Below, piece after piece: positions 54,075-62,875 of a stretch of DNA of 64,000 nt. The notes beneath the pieces are model-generated. The model did not search any database, was not told the origin of the DNA, and worked only from the letters and a program-made list of their open reading frames with translations. The position numbers and the translations under genes were made by a program. The stretch comes from Mesorhizobium ventifaucium. GTDB lineage: Bacteria; Pseudomonadota; Alphaproteobacteria; Rhizobiales; Rhizobiaceae. Each line of letters opens with the position of its first letter. The first letter of the stretch is position 1. The stretch covers positions 297,759-361,758 of the forward strand of contig NZ_CAKXZS010000034.1 in the NCBI RefSeq assembly GCF_935822925.1. The letters are read 5' to 3'.

Positions 54075-54950
54075 TCAAGCCCCCGGATCTCGAAAGGGTC
54101 CCCGGAGATGCGGGCGGTGATCGGCGGCAACGAAGCGGCCCAAATGGCCGTAGCTCGCCGCCAGGAGCGCACGTGATACGTCGGTGCCAGGGTTCCGCAC
54201 AAGTCGCCGCTTCAGGATGCCGATTGCCTCTTGGTACCTGCGCAACTGGAACATCGCTTGTGCCTGGAAGTGGAGGTATACGTCCGGATAATACGGGTTC
54301 AAGGCCATTGCCCGGTCGAAACACGCGAGTGCCTCCGCCGACCTGCCGGAATAATGCAGTGCATAGCCGAGATTTTCGTGCCCCTGGGCAAGATTGGGAG
54401 CGAGGGCGATCAAGCGTTTAGCCTCGCGGATGGCCACGTCGTGCCGTCGCGAAAACACTTCGACGATGCCCAGCGCCCAATGCGCCCAAGGATATCCATC
54501 GTCGAGCGCTACTGCCCGTGTCGCAAACTTTTCCGCTTGCGCCAATGCTGTTGGCCACGACGGGCTCCACTGATTTCTGTAGTCCAGCATGTTTGCGAAG
54601 GCGAGGAACGCATAGCCGGGAGTGAATTTCGGGTCGAGTTCGATGGCCCGCTGCAACAGTTCCCGGCCCTGGATGTTTTCCGCCTTCGTGAACCGCCACA
54701 CCTGCTCTCGGCCATGCAGAAAGCAGTCATACGCCTCCAGGTTGTCGGTTTGCTCGGTCGCAAGCCGTTGCTGGTCGCCCTCCGTCAGGTTGAGTGCGAG
54801 CGCGTCGACAATTTGCTGTGTGACGTCGTCCTGCACGGCAAAAATGTCGGTCAGGTCGCGATCGAACCACTCCGCCCGCCCGTTCACAACTTCGACGGTG
54901 ACAGGGACGCCGCCGACGCGCATGTCTGGGCAATGACTGCCCTGCCACAC
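54075..54950 (-). pseudogene. Truncated TPR protein, remnant of a TPR-type adenylate cyclase
   Basis: The 291-residue frame begins abruptly; from FDRDLTDIFAVQDDVTQQIV onward it matches the TolB-like/TPR half of the cyclase at 55576, and tetratricopeptide units follow (LAQGHENLGYALHYSGRSAEAL, then ALACFDRAMALNPYYPDVYL). The cyclase domain and TolB-like start are missing, the first 34 residues do not match, and the end after ASYGHLGR is out of register with the family. It looks like a deleted copy. It might still make a TPR protein. Confidence 0.65.
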
Positions 54951-55001
54951 CCTCGGATTCGAGACCGTGACGCCGAATTTCGTTGCTGGTCGGACCCGGG
55001 C

Positions 55002-55528
55002 CTATTTCGGCGCCGCGGCTGCGGTTTCGCCCGGCGGCATGATCCGGAACATGAAGCTCGAGACCTTTTCCCCCGGTTTGAACGGGCCCGGGACCTGGTT
55101 GCCCACCGGCTTCACGCTTTGAAGGAACGCTGCGATCGCCGTTGCGTCATCGGCCGTCATATGCGCAAAAGCGTGCCAAGGCATAATCGGCGCAAGGATG
55201 CGGCCGTCCGGCCGTTCGCCCGTCTGAATCGCGGCAACGATCTGCTCGGGGGTCCAACTGCCAATCCCGGTCTCCTTGTCTGGCGTGATGTTGCGGCCGA
55301 CAAAAACACCCTGACCAGGAATCTCGAAGCCTACGTCCGAGCCGCCAAGAAGCGCGACATGTCGGGCTTTCCGAAGAAGTAACCCGGCGTGTGGCAGTCA
55401 TTGCATCCGCCGATCGTGACGAGGTATTCGCCGCGCTTAATCTGCGCGTCGTCGGCAATGGCTGTGACCAAAGAAAGCGCAGCTAACAACGCGGTCAAGA
55501 ACGCGAGGCGAACTGGTGTCCGAAGCAT
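55002..55528 (-). pseudogene. c-type cytochrome, split by one frameshift
   Basis: Frame one gives a signal peptide (MLRTPVRLAFLTALLAALSL), RGEYLVTIGGCNDCHTPGYF with the haem site CxxCH, and KPDMSRFL before a stop. One missing G near 55343 would continue it as GGSDVGFEIPGQGVFVGRNI, TPDKETGIGSWTPEQI and so on to a stop at 55002, with the methionine ligand region MPWHAFAHMTADD. A complete protein would be about 175 residues, a periplasmic monohaem cytochrome. The fault is a real mutation or a sequencing error. Confidence 0.7.
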
Positions 55529-55575
55529 CGTTCCTCCCTTTCATTATCGCAACGCGGCCGGGCTTTGTGGCGTCA

Positions 55576-57321
55576 TTACTGCACTAGCCCCGCTTTGCGC
55601 AGGCCAACGGTAAACTTCTCGGCATCCGAGGGATCCCTGAACGGCAAACGGCCGATATGCTCGACGGGGGAGTACCTCGTATTGATTTCCTTGAGTTCGC
55701 GCCAAACTTCGCCGGCCTCGTCCAATTTGCCAAGGTGGCCCAATGCTGAGGCGAGGAACGCGCGCGACAAGTCCGTGGTGGGATTGAGCGCGATACGATC
55801 CCTGAACAAAGCCGCCGCAGTCTCGTAATCGCCGGCTACGAAATAAGCGGTGCCCAGGAAGTGTACGTGCTGCTGTCGTGAAATCGGATCGAGGCGTATC
55901 GCCCGTTCAATCATGGGAATGGCTTTCGCCGGCTCTCCCGTATAAATGTGAACGGTGCCCCGCATGTTGAGCGCGGGAGCGTAGTTGGGATTTAGCAACA
56001 ACGCCCGGTCGGCCTCATGGGCCCATCGCTCATAGTCCCTCATGAACATGGCCACCATTGCGGCGACATAATGGGCGAAGGGGTCCTGCTCGTCCCTGGC
56101 GATCGCTTGGGCTGTGAAGCGATCGGCTTGATCAAGTGACCTCTCGGGCGCGTCGGTCCAATGGTTCTGATAATCTAGGATATAGGCCATGCCCAGACCC
56201 GCATAAGCGGCGGCGTAGGACGGATCGATCTCGATCGCCCGACGGAAACAGGTGGTCGATTGATCGAACATCTCACGATCTCTCTTGAGCCCAAGGATCA
56301 GCTCGCGACCCCTCAAAAAGAGATCGTGGGCGTTCACGTCTTTCGTGCCGCCCTCGACAATCAAGGATTTCTCCGCCTCGCTGAGCCTGACCTTCAGCGC
56401 AGCAACGATTTGTTGCGTGATGTCGTCCTGGACTTCGAAAATGTCAGTGAGGTCACGGTCGTAGCGCTCGGCCCAGAGATGTCCGCCGCTTGTGCCATCG
56501 ATCAGCTGGGCGGTGACGCGAACCCGGTCGCCGGCCTTTCGAATACTGCCTTCGACAGCGAACTTGACGCCGAGTTCGCGGCATACGTGAGGGACACTGA
56601 ATGTCTTTTCTTTGTAGACGAAAGCCGAGTTGCGCGCGACGACGAACAGGCCGGATGCCTTGCTGAGATCGGTGATGATATCCTCAGTGATGCCGTCACT
56701 GAAGTATTCTTGCTCGGGATCGCGGCTCATGTTGTTGAAGGGAAGGACCACGATCGATGGTCGTTCCGGGAGCGGCATCTGATCAACACTGGGCGACGAC
56801 GCCACGGTGTCACGAACCCAGCGCCAGATGCGCACCGGCCGGTCGATATTCTTGACCCGCTGTTCCCCCAGATCCTCGAACGGCAACTCAATGCGATCGC
56901 GCACCTGGTCATAGACTGCCGCCGATACGCAAACACCGCCCGGTTCCGCCAATCCCTCCAAACGGGCAGCGACGTTGACACCATCTCCGTGGATGTCGTC
57001 GCCATCGATCACCACGTCGCCCAGATTTACGCCGACGCGGAACTCGATACGTTGCCCTTTCGGTAAGACTTCATTGCGTTCAGCTAGAGCCTGCTGCATC
57101 TCGGCGGCGGCTCTCACCGCCTCCACGACACTGGCGAACTCTGCCAACACCCCATCACCCATGAACTTGACGACGCGCCCATGATGTTCCGCGATTTTCG
57201 GCCCAATGAGGTCAGTAAGCAGAGATTTGAGCGCCGCGAGCGTGCCATCCTCATCGGACCGGATCAGACGCGAATAGCCGACCACGTCAGCGTCCATAAT
57301 GGCGGCGAGGCGGCGTTCCAT
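55576..57321 (-). CDS. Class III adenylate/guanylate cyclase with TolB-like and TPR parts
   Basis: The 581-residue protein starts with a cyclase catalytic domain (residues 1-170): RRLAAIMDADVVGYSRLI carries the first metal Asp, VKFMGDGVLAEF the second, and GDGVNVAARLEGLAEPGG the transition-state region. Next a TolB-like segment (about 195-330, RPSIVVLPFNNMSRDPEQEY, ending RYDRDLTDIFEVQDDITQQI) and about seven TPR units. Rhizobial genomes carry many such cyclases. ATG 57321 is preferred, with GGGAGGAAA upstream, to an opening 61 codons earlier. Which signal it senses is unknown. Confidence 0.9.
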   Translation of the reverse strand: MERRLAAIMDADVVGYSRLIRSDEDGTLAALKSLLTDLIGPKIAEHHGRVVKFMGDGVLAEFASVVEAVRAAAEMQQALAERNEVLPKGQRIEFRVGVNLGDVVIDGDDIHGDGVNVAARLEGLAEPGGVCVSAAVYDQVRDRIELPFEDLGEQRVKNIDRPVRIWRWVRDTVASSPSVDQMPLPERPSIVVLPFNNMSRDPEQEYFSDGITEDIITDLSKASGLFVVARNSAFVYKEKTFSVPHVCRELGVKFAVEGSIRKAGDRVRVTAQLIDGTSGGHLWAERYDRDLTDIFEVQDDITQQIVAALKVRLSEAEKSLIVEGGTKDVNAHDLFLRGRELILGLKRDREMFDQSTTCFRRAIEIDPSYAAAYAGLGMAYILDYQNHWTDAPERSLDQADRFTAQAIARDEQDPFAHYVAAMVAMFMRDYERWAHEADRALLLNPNYAPALNMRGTVHIYTGEPAKAIPMIERAIRLDPISRQQHVHFLGTAYFVAGDYETAAALFRDRIALNPTTDLSRAFLASALGHLGKLDEAGEVWRELKEINTRYSPVEHIGRLPFRDPSDAEKFTVGLRKAGLVQ

Positions 57322-57556
57322 GCCCCGATTTCCTCCCGTCACAGAGAGTAGAGCATTCTTAGCCAACAATCTATGACGGTGCTGGGGCTGGAATTCTAAT
57401 GTCGAACATTGCGCCCCATCGGCGCATCGCAGCCAAAGGTTAGATCCCAACCAGCCGGTTCTTTGACGCTTTCGCCGATGCGCACGTCGCCTCGAGCGCG
57501 CCAATAGCTCTTTTTGATGGCGTACTCTGCCAACGGCTCATTCGGTTGTTCTCTTC

Positions 57557-58840
57557 CTAGCCGGGAAAGCCGCTGAGCAGTCGGTTGCATTCAGTGACAA
57601 ATTTTTCGCTTGGCATGCGGCCATCCGCATCGCGCGAATACTCCGGCTTCAGGCGGTTAAGGAAGAACATGTCGAGCCTGCGCCCATGCTTGGTCTCAAT
57701 GACGCCTCGCGGCTCCAGTTCGAATAGCGTTTTGACATTTCCCGCCACGGTTTCCGAAACATTGATCCGTCCGGGAGCACCATTCGCTTCCATGAGCGCC
57801 GCCGTGTTCACCGCATCGCCCCAGATATCGAAGGTGAACTTCCGCCGGCCGACGACTCCCGATATGACCGGCCCAGTATGGATCCCGACACGCAACTCCA
57901 GTGCCGGCAACCGCATCTTCTCGCGCTGCGCCTTCATGCGCGCCGTGACCGCGTGAATTTCCAGCGCCGCGAGGCAAGTATCGATTGGGTGCAGGCGATT
58001 GGCCGTAGGCACGCCGGCAACGGCCATATAAGCATCGCCGATCGTCTTGAGCTTTTCCAGCCCATGGCGCATTACGATCTCATCAAAAGCTGTGAAATAC
58101 TGGTCCAGGAGCCCGATGAGCGCGGCCGGCTCCATGCGTTCGGCCAGTAGAGTAAAGCCCTTGAAGTCCGCAAATAGGATCGTCGCCGAAGGCTCATATT
58201 TCGGCTGCACCTTGCCGCTCTTCTTGAGCTCTTCGGCAATCGACACTGGAAGGATGTTGATGAGCAGCTCTTCGGTACGCGCCTTCTCGGCGACCAAGTC
58301 CACATGCGCGTGATCCAGCTCTTTCAATGCTTGGTCGAACTCGATGAGTTTGCGGCGCAACTCCAATTGGGCCAGCACCTGGCGCGAAAGGCGGCGTAGT
58401 GCCTCACCCTGTTCAAAGGTCAGCTGACGCGGCACGAAATCCATCACGCAAAGTGTCCCCAACGCATAACCTGCTTCGGTCACAAGCGGAATGCCGCAAT
58501 AGAACTTGAAGTGCGGTTCGCCCGTAACAAAGGGGATTTGATTGAATCGGGCATCCATGAGCAGATCGGGCGCTACGACCATCTCGGTGCCGCAAACAGT
58601 CGTTGCGCAGAATGCGATTTCGCGCGGACACTGGTTAAAGTTCGGCGGAAGACCGTACTTGGCCTTTAGCCAGAGGCGGTCGTCGTCCATTAAGCTGACA
58701 TAGGCTACGGGGCAATGGCAAATCTGCGCAGCCAGTTCGCCAATGTCGTCATAAGCGATCTCCGGCGCGGTATCGAGGATATTGAGCGCTCGAACCGCAA
58801 CAAGCCGCTCCGCCTCGTTGGCAGGCGTTGAGTATAGCAT
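57557..58840 (-). CDS. GAF-domain class III adenylate/guanylate cyclase
   Basis: The 427-residue protein has an N-terminal GAF sensor domain (about 10-160, with FCATTVCGTEMVVAPDLLMD and FYCGIPLVTEAGYALGTLCV), a short coiled linker (ELRRKLIEFDQALKELDHAH), and a C-terminal cyclase domain: TILFADFKGFTLLAERM with the first Asp, LKTIGDAYMAVAGVP with the second, and FDIWGDAVNTAALMEANG. Soluble, cytoplasmic. It lies 235 bp upstream of the cyclase-TPR gene on the same strand and is probably a separate unit. Confidence 0.9.
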   Translation of the reverse strand: MLYSTPANEAERLVAVRALNILDTAPEIAYDDIGELAAQICHCPVAYVSLMDDDRLWLKAKYGLPPNFNQCPREIAFCATTVCGTEMVVAPDLLMDARFNQIPFVTGEPHFKFYCGIPLVTEAGYALGTLCVMDFVPRQLTFEQGEALRRLSRQVLAQLELRRKLIEFDQALKELDHAHVDLVAEKARTEELLINILPVSIAEELKKSGKVQPKYEPSATILFADFKGFTLLAERMEPAALIGLLDQYFTAFDEIVMRHGLEKLKTIGDAYMAVAGVPTANRLHPIDTCLAALEIHAVTARMKAQREKMRLPALELRVGIHTGPVISGVVGRRKFTFDIWGDAVNTAALMEANGAPGRINVSETVAGNVKTLFELEPRGVIETKHGRRLDMFFLNRLKPEYSRDADGRMPSEKFVTECNRLLSGFPG

Positions 58841-59620
58841 CGCAGCGCCTCGGTCAGAATTCTGGGCAGCCTAGCCCATGTGTGCTTAGATGCGCAGCTT
58901 GGAGCATATCAAACTTAGGAATTGAGGCTAGCGACCCATGCTGACTCTCTGCAAATGACCGCGCACCACACTCCTTGCCGACCTCCGTCTTGACCATCGC
59001 CGACGTCCGGTCCGGGTCAGTTCACGTCGATGCACGCAGCCCGCCTGAAGGTCCGCTTCTGACATTCCGAGCCTCGAAGCCGCAAGTCTGGTAACGGCCC
59101 CATTTTAGTCGTTCGAAACGCGCCCGAATGGCTAGTCATGGCGGCGCTAAGGAGACATAGGAGCCGAAATTCGATTTTGCAGCAGTCGCGGAACCATACG
59201 GAACGATACGGGAAGCCTTCTGATTTTGGCCCACGAAAAAGTGCCAACGAAATCAAAGATTTGAATACGTCATCCGGGCCCACCAAAATATTGAGCTGTT
59301 GATTTTGTTTTGTTTTTCGAGTCGCTTTGCTCTTGCGTTTTGGACTCGAACCCCTCCTTCCGCAGTCGAAAGGTCCGCTACACTCCCATGGTGAGGTTTG
59401 TGATCCATAGTAGTACCGGCCTCCGCACGGCTTGCATGGCGTGGCGGCGCAACTCCACCGACCGCCGCGCAGCGCCCTGCGAAACCGGAACCGTTCCAGA
59501 CATCCAATCGGAATTGTCTCGTCGCGATGGACTTGCGCAGGGTCGCCGCGAGGCTCTTTCTTTCGTCAAGGAGGCGACCGAAGTGCGCTGTTTAGGCATG
59601 CGCCCCTTTACCGGCTATGG
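58841..59620. other. Long intergenic region with a dispersed repeat
   Basis: 780 bases with no supportable gene. It contains repeat copy B (59188-59288). The stretch around 58990-59150 has the look of conserved rhizobial non-coding debris; nothing more can be said. Confidence 0.45.
59188..59288. repeat. Dispersed ~100-bp repeat, copy B
   Basis: Starts GCGGAACCATACGGAACGAT, contains TTTTGGCCCACGAAAAAGTG, and ends GGGCCCACCAAAA, aligned over its whole length with copies A and C. Confidence 0.75.
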
Positions 59621-61186
59621 CTATGCCGGCAAACCTGCCATACGCATGGCGTCGGTGACGTCATCGATGATATCAGGCGCAATTCCTACGGCAGCGGACC
59701 AGCGCCCGATGGTGAAGTGCGGGTCGAGCGAGAGCAGCCGCCCAGCCGAGGCTTTTGCCTCGTCGAGCTGCCCGAGCCTGGCTAGCGGTGCCGCCAGCCA
59801 TCCGTGCAGGATGCTGAAGCCGGGGTTCAGTTCCACCGCCCGCCGGCCTGCTATGACGGCTTGCTCGTGTCGGCCGGACAGGAAATTGCCGAAGCCGATG
59901 ATGCCTTGCGGCACGCAGCTCATCGTGTCGAGGGGGCTTAGCCGCATCGCCTGCTCGCCCCAGTCGATCGCCCGCGCCGCGTCGCCGCCATAGGCCACCG
60001 GCACGCAGCCTAAGGCATAGACGAAGGCGCAGGATGCGCTGAGCGCCAGGGCTGCCGCGAACGCCTCGTCGGCCAGCCTGCGGTCATGCTCCACCAGGCC
60101 GATGGTGAACCCGGCCAGAGCGAGAGCCATCGCGTCGCCCGAACCGTGCTCGATCGCCGCATGGGCATGGCGGGCCGCCTTCTCGCGGTGCTCCGCTTGC
60201 ATGCCGCCGCGTATGAACAGCGTCTGATGCGCCCAGGCGGCAAAGCCGTGGGCAAGGGCATAGGTCGGCTCGATGGCTAAAGCCTGGTCGAGCAGGGGCA
60301 GACACTTGGACGCCCCCTGCGGCATGAAGGTGTAGACATCGGACAGCGCACGAAGCAGAAGATCATAAGCATCGAGACTGTCGGGGCGCCGGCGCCGGAC
60401 GCGTTCGATCTCGGCCCGGCGCAAATTGGGCTCTATTGCCGCGACCACGCTGACGGTGATCTCGTCCTGCAGCGCGAACACGTCGGTCAGGTCGCGGTCG
60501 TAGCGTTCGGCCCACAGATGGCTGCCGTCCTCGGCGTCGATAAGCTGGCCGGCGATGCGCACACGGGTTTCCACCTTGCGCACGCTGCCCTCCAGAACGT
60601 AGCGCACGCCGAGCTCGCGCCCGACCTGCTTCACGTCGACCGCGCGGCCCTTGTAGGTGAAGGAGGAATTTCGCGCGATGACGAAGAGCCACCGGATCCG
60701 CGACAGCCCGGTAATGATGTCCTCGACCATGCCATCGGCAAAATAGTCCTGATCCGGATCGCCGCTCAGATTCACGAAGGGCAGCACCGCGATCGATGGA
60801 CGGGCGGGAATGCCAGAGCCAGGCTTCGGTTGCTCCATCGAGGCGATCGCCCCTGCTTCCGACATCTGGACCTCCTCGCGGACAGTGCCGACAAAGCGAA
60901 AGCCCCTGCGCAGGATGGTGCGGATGAGGCGTTGCTCCTCGCCGCTGTCGCCAAGCGCATTGCGGGCGGCATTGATGCGGCTGGCGAGCGTGGCGTCAGA
61001 AATGATGCGCCCCTGCCAGACAGCATCGACCAGATCGTCCTTGCTCACCACCCGCTCGCGATTGCGGATCAGGTATTGCAACAGGTCGAACACCTGCGGC
61101 TCGACGGAGACCAGGTCGTTGCCGCGACGCAGTTCGCGCCGATCGCCGTCCAGAGCAAACTCCTCAAAATGATATGGCAAAATCAA
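59621..61186 (-). CDS. Winged-helix (OmpR/CadC-type) regulator with TolB-like and TPR parts
   Basis: The 521-residue protein starts with an OmpR/PhoB-type DNA-binding domain (residues 5-100: LVSVEPQVFDLLQYLIRNRE, RVVSKDDLVDAVW, LIRTILRRGFRFVG). It lacks a receiver domain and a membrane segment. A TolB-like block (about 128-250, RPSIAVLPFVNLSGDPDQDY) and TPR units follow, like those of the cyclase proteins nearby, so only the output domain differs. It is divergent from an alpha/beta hydrolase gene, its likely target. Two direct repeats in the shared upstream region may be its sites. Confidence 0.88.
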   Translation of the reverse strand: MILPYHFEEFALDGDRRELRRGNDLVSVEPQVFDLLQYLIRNRERVVSKDDLVDAVWQGRIISDATLASRINAARNALGDSGEEQRLIRTILRRGFRFVGTVREEVQMSEAGAIASMEQPKPGSGIPARPSIAVLPFVNLSGDPDQDYFADGMVEDIITGLSRIRWLFVIARNSSFTYKGRAVDVKQVGRELGVRYVLEGSVRKVETRVRIAGQLIDAEDGSHLWAERYDRDLTDVFALQDEITVSVVAAIEPNLRRAEIERVRRRRPDSLDAYDLLLRALSDVYTFMPQGASKCLPLLDQALAIEPTYALAHGFAAWAHQTLFIRGGMQAEHREKAARHAHAAIEHGSGDAMALALAGFTIGLVEHDRRLADEAFAAALALSASCAFVYALGCVPVAYGGDAARAIDWGEQAMRLSPLDTMSCVPQGIIGFGNFLSGRHEQAVIAGRRAVELNPGFSILHGWLAAPLARLGQLDEAKASAGRLLSLDPHFTIGRWSAAVGIAPDIIDDVTDAMRMAGLPA

Positions 61187-61237
61187 TCGCTCCAGACCGC
61201 GCGGCAGTTATGCCAACACTGTAGCCGCGTCTTGGAC

Positions 61238-61269
61238 GCAAAATCAAAGCGATCTCAATGCAAAATCAA
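61238..61269. promoter_or_regulatory. Tandem direct repeats between divergent regulator and hydrolase genes
   Basis: GCAAAATCAA occurs at 61238-61247 and 61260-61269, 22 bp apart (two helical turns). Tandem same-strand sites are the usual binding mode of OmpR-type winged helices. Confidence 0.55.
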
Positions 61270-61367
61270 GAAGCCCTGAAGGCCGCCTCAAAGCGCTTTC
61301 CTCAGCCCTGCCGCATAGTCCTCCTGCAACAAACGCTTCAACCAACGTTCTGAAAAGGAGAACTCAC

Positions 61368-62069
61368 ATGTCGAACACTGCAGCAAAGTCCGTCGTCCTC
61401 GTGCATGGCGGCTTCGTCGATGGCTCCGGCTGGGACGGCGTCTACCAGATCCTCAAGAAGGACGGCTATGACGTCACCATCGTCCAGAACCCGACCGCCT
61501 CGCTCGCCGACGATGTCGCCGTCACCAAACGCGCCATCGCCGCCGCTCCGGGCAAGGTCATCCTGGTCGGTCACTCCTATGGCGGCGTCGTGGTGTCGGA
61601 AGCCGGCACCGATCCCAAGGTCGCGGCCGTCGTCTATATCGCGGCCTTCGCGCCGGATGCCGGCGAGTCGGTCTCGAGCCTGATCGCCAACCCGCCGCCC
61701 GGAGCGCCGGTGCCGCCGATCCTGCCGCCCGTCGACGGCTTCCTGATGCTCGACAAGGAAAAGTTCGCCGCCGCGTTCGCCGCCGATGTCCGTCCCTCGC
61801 TCGCCTCCTTCATGGCGGATTCGCAGGTGCCGTGGGGTGTGGCGGCACTCGAAGGCAAGATCACCGCTCCGGCCTGGAAGGCAAAGCCCAGCTGGTATCT
61901 TGTCGCCACCGACGACAAGATGATCCCTCCGCCGGCGCAGCGCCAGATGGCCAGCCGCGCCAAGGCAACCACCGTGGAAGTGCCCGGCAGCCACGCCGTC
62001 TACGTCTCCGATCCTGCTGCTGTCGCCAATCTCATCAAGCAGGCGGCCGCCGATGTCGGCAGGAAGTGA
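61368..62069 (+). CDS. Alpha/beta hydrolase
   Basis: The 233-residue protein starts SVVLVHGGFVDGSGWDGVY (oxyanion HGG), has the nucleophile elbow VGHSYGGVVVSEAG (Ser near 70), an acid in VATDDKMIPP (near 184) and the catalytic His in VPGSHAVYVSDP (near 207), so the triad is complete. It resembles soluble esterases/hydrolases of the EstC type that are induced by environmental signals. AAAAGGAG is upstream of the start. Expression is probably controlled by the divergent winged-helix regulator. Confidence 0.88.
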   Translation: MSNTAAKSVVLVHGGFVDGSGWDGVYQILKKDGYDVTIVQNPTASLADDVAVTKRAIAAAPGKVILVGHSYGGVVVSEAGTDPKVAAVVYIAAFAPDAGESVSSLIANPPPGAPVPPILPPVDGFLMLDKEKFAAAFAADVRPSLASFMADSQVPWGVAALEGKITAPAWKAKPSWYLVATDDKMIPPPAQRQMASRAKATTVEVPGSHAVYVSDPAAVANLIKQAAADVGRK

Positions 62070-62164
62070 ACCGGCCATGATGGGCTGCCTGGGCGCTCGG
62101 CGGCGCCCAGTCCCTTTTTTCTCGCTCTGAACGTATCGTCTCCGGCTGACCAGTCTAACCAAGC

Positions 62165-62262
62165 GCAGAAGCATACGGAGCGATACGGGAAAATTTCTGA
62201 TTCTGGCGCACGAAAAAGCCAATGAAATCAACAATCTTAATACGTCCTCGGGGCCCACCAAA
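62165..62262. repeat. Dispersed ~100-bp repeat, copy C
   Basis: Starts GCAGAAGCATACGGAGCGAT, contains GGCGCACGAAAAAGCCAATG, and ends GGGCCCACCAAAG, 96 bases after the hydrolase stop. Confidence 0.75.
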
Positions 62263-62406
62263 GTCGTTCAATATCAATGACTTATGACCAACGTCTATCT
62301 AAAGTGGGCCACTTGAGCTCCGCTATGCCCGCCGTATTCAGATTGAATGTTGTCGCCTGAACACGATCCAAGGGCAGGGGAAGCGATCTGTGCCCGTCTC
62401 TACCGT

Positions 62407-62643
62407 CTATTTCTGCTCCTGTTCATCCGTCGGATTGCGTGCCGCCACACATAGCGCAGCTATTTCAACGCTGGAAAGCTCTTTGGTCGATTTGTGCGGC
62501 AAAAGGCGTGCGAATGGGATGGTTTCGAGCGCCTGATCGAGAATGTCGCGGCGGCACGTATCGTCAAAGGGGCATCGACCGCACGCAAGGCAACATTTGA
62601 CTAGGAGCTGCACGCTCCGAAGCTCACGATGCGCTGCCCTCAA
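62407..62643 (-). CDS. Hypothetical small cysteine-containing protein, doubtful
   Basis: A 78-residue frame with CCLACGRCPFDDTCRRDILD near residue 17 (four cysteines spaced like a metal site) and a polar tail. No ribosome-binding site is convincing and no family is recognised. Confidence 0.25.
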   Translation of the reverse strand: MRAAHRELRSVQLLVKCCLACGRCPFDDTCRRDILDQALETIPFARLLPHKSTKELSSVEIAALCVAARNPTDEQEQK

Positions 62644-62875
62644 TGCTCCTGTTGGCGCTCCCTCCGGGTCTGGGGACCTCCGTAGTTCTCGTACTGCGGG
62701 AAATTTGTACGGTTTGCAGCCATTTTAGAACACAAGTTCATATTGACTAAATAGTCGTTTTGACGATAGTGTGCGCTGGCGTGCCGACGACCGCTCCTTC
62801 CAGTGTATCGGGGCGGGTCGTTTCTCGGTGATGAGCACCGCGTTGGAGCACTTACAGAATAGGACGGATCCAACA

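Larger units (their letters stand above)
62070..62875. other. Intergenic stretch with dispersed repeat copy C
   Basis: 806 bases with no firm gene. It holds repeat copy C and one doubtful small frame (62407-62643). The promoter of the lipoprotein hydrolase lies at its right end. Confidence 0.4.

Noticed and set aside
59017..59286. 89-residue frame beginning MVGPDDVFKSLIS
   Set aside because: It is translation through the dispersed repeat; similar frames at 62261 and 35591 follow the repeat, not a gene family.
61338..62261. 307-residue frame opposite the alpha/beta hydrolase
   Set aside because: Starts in repeat copy C and then runs antisense through the hydrolase gene.
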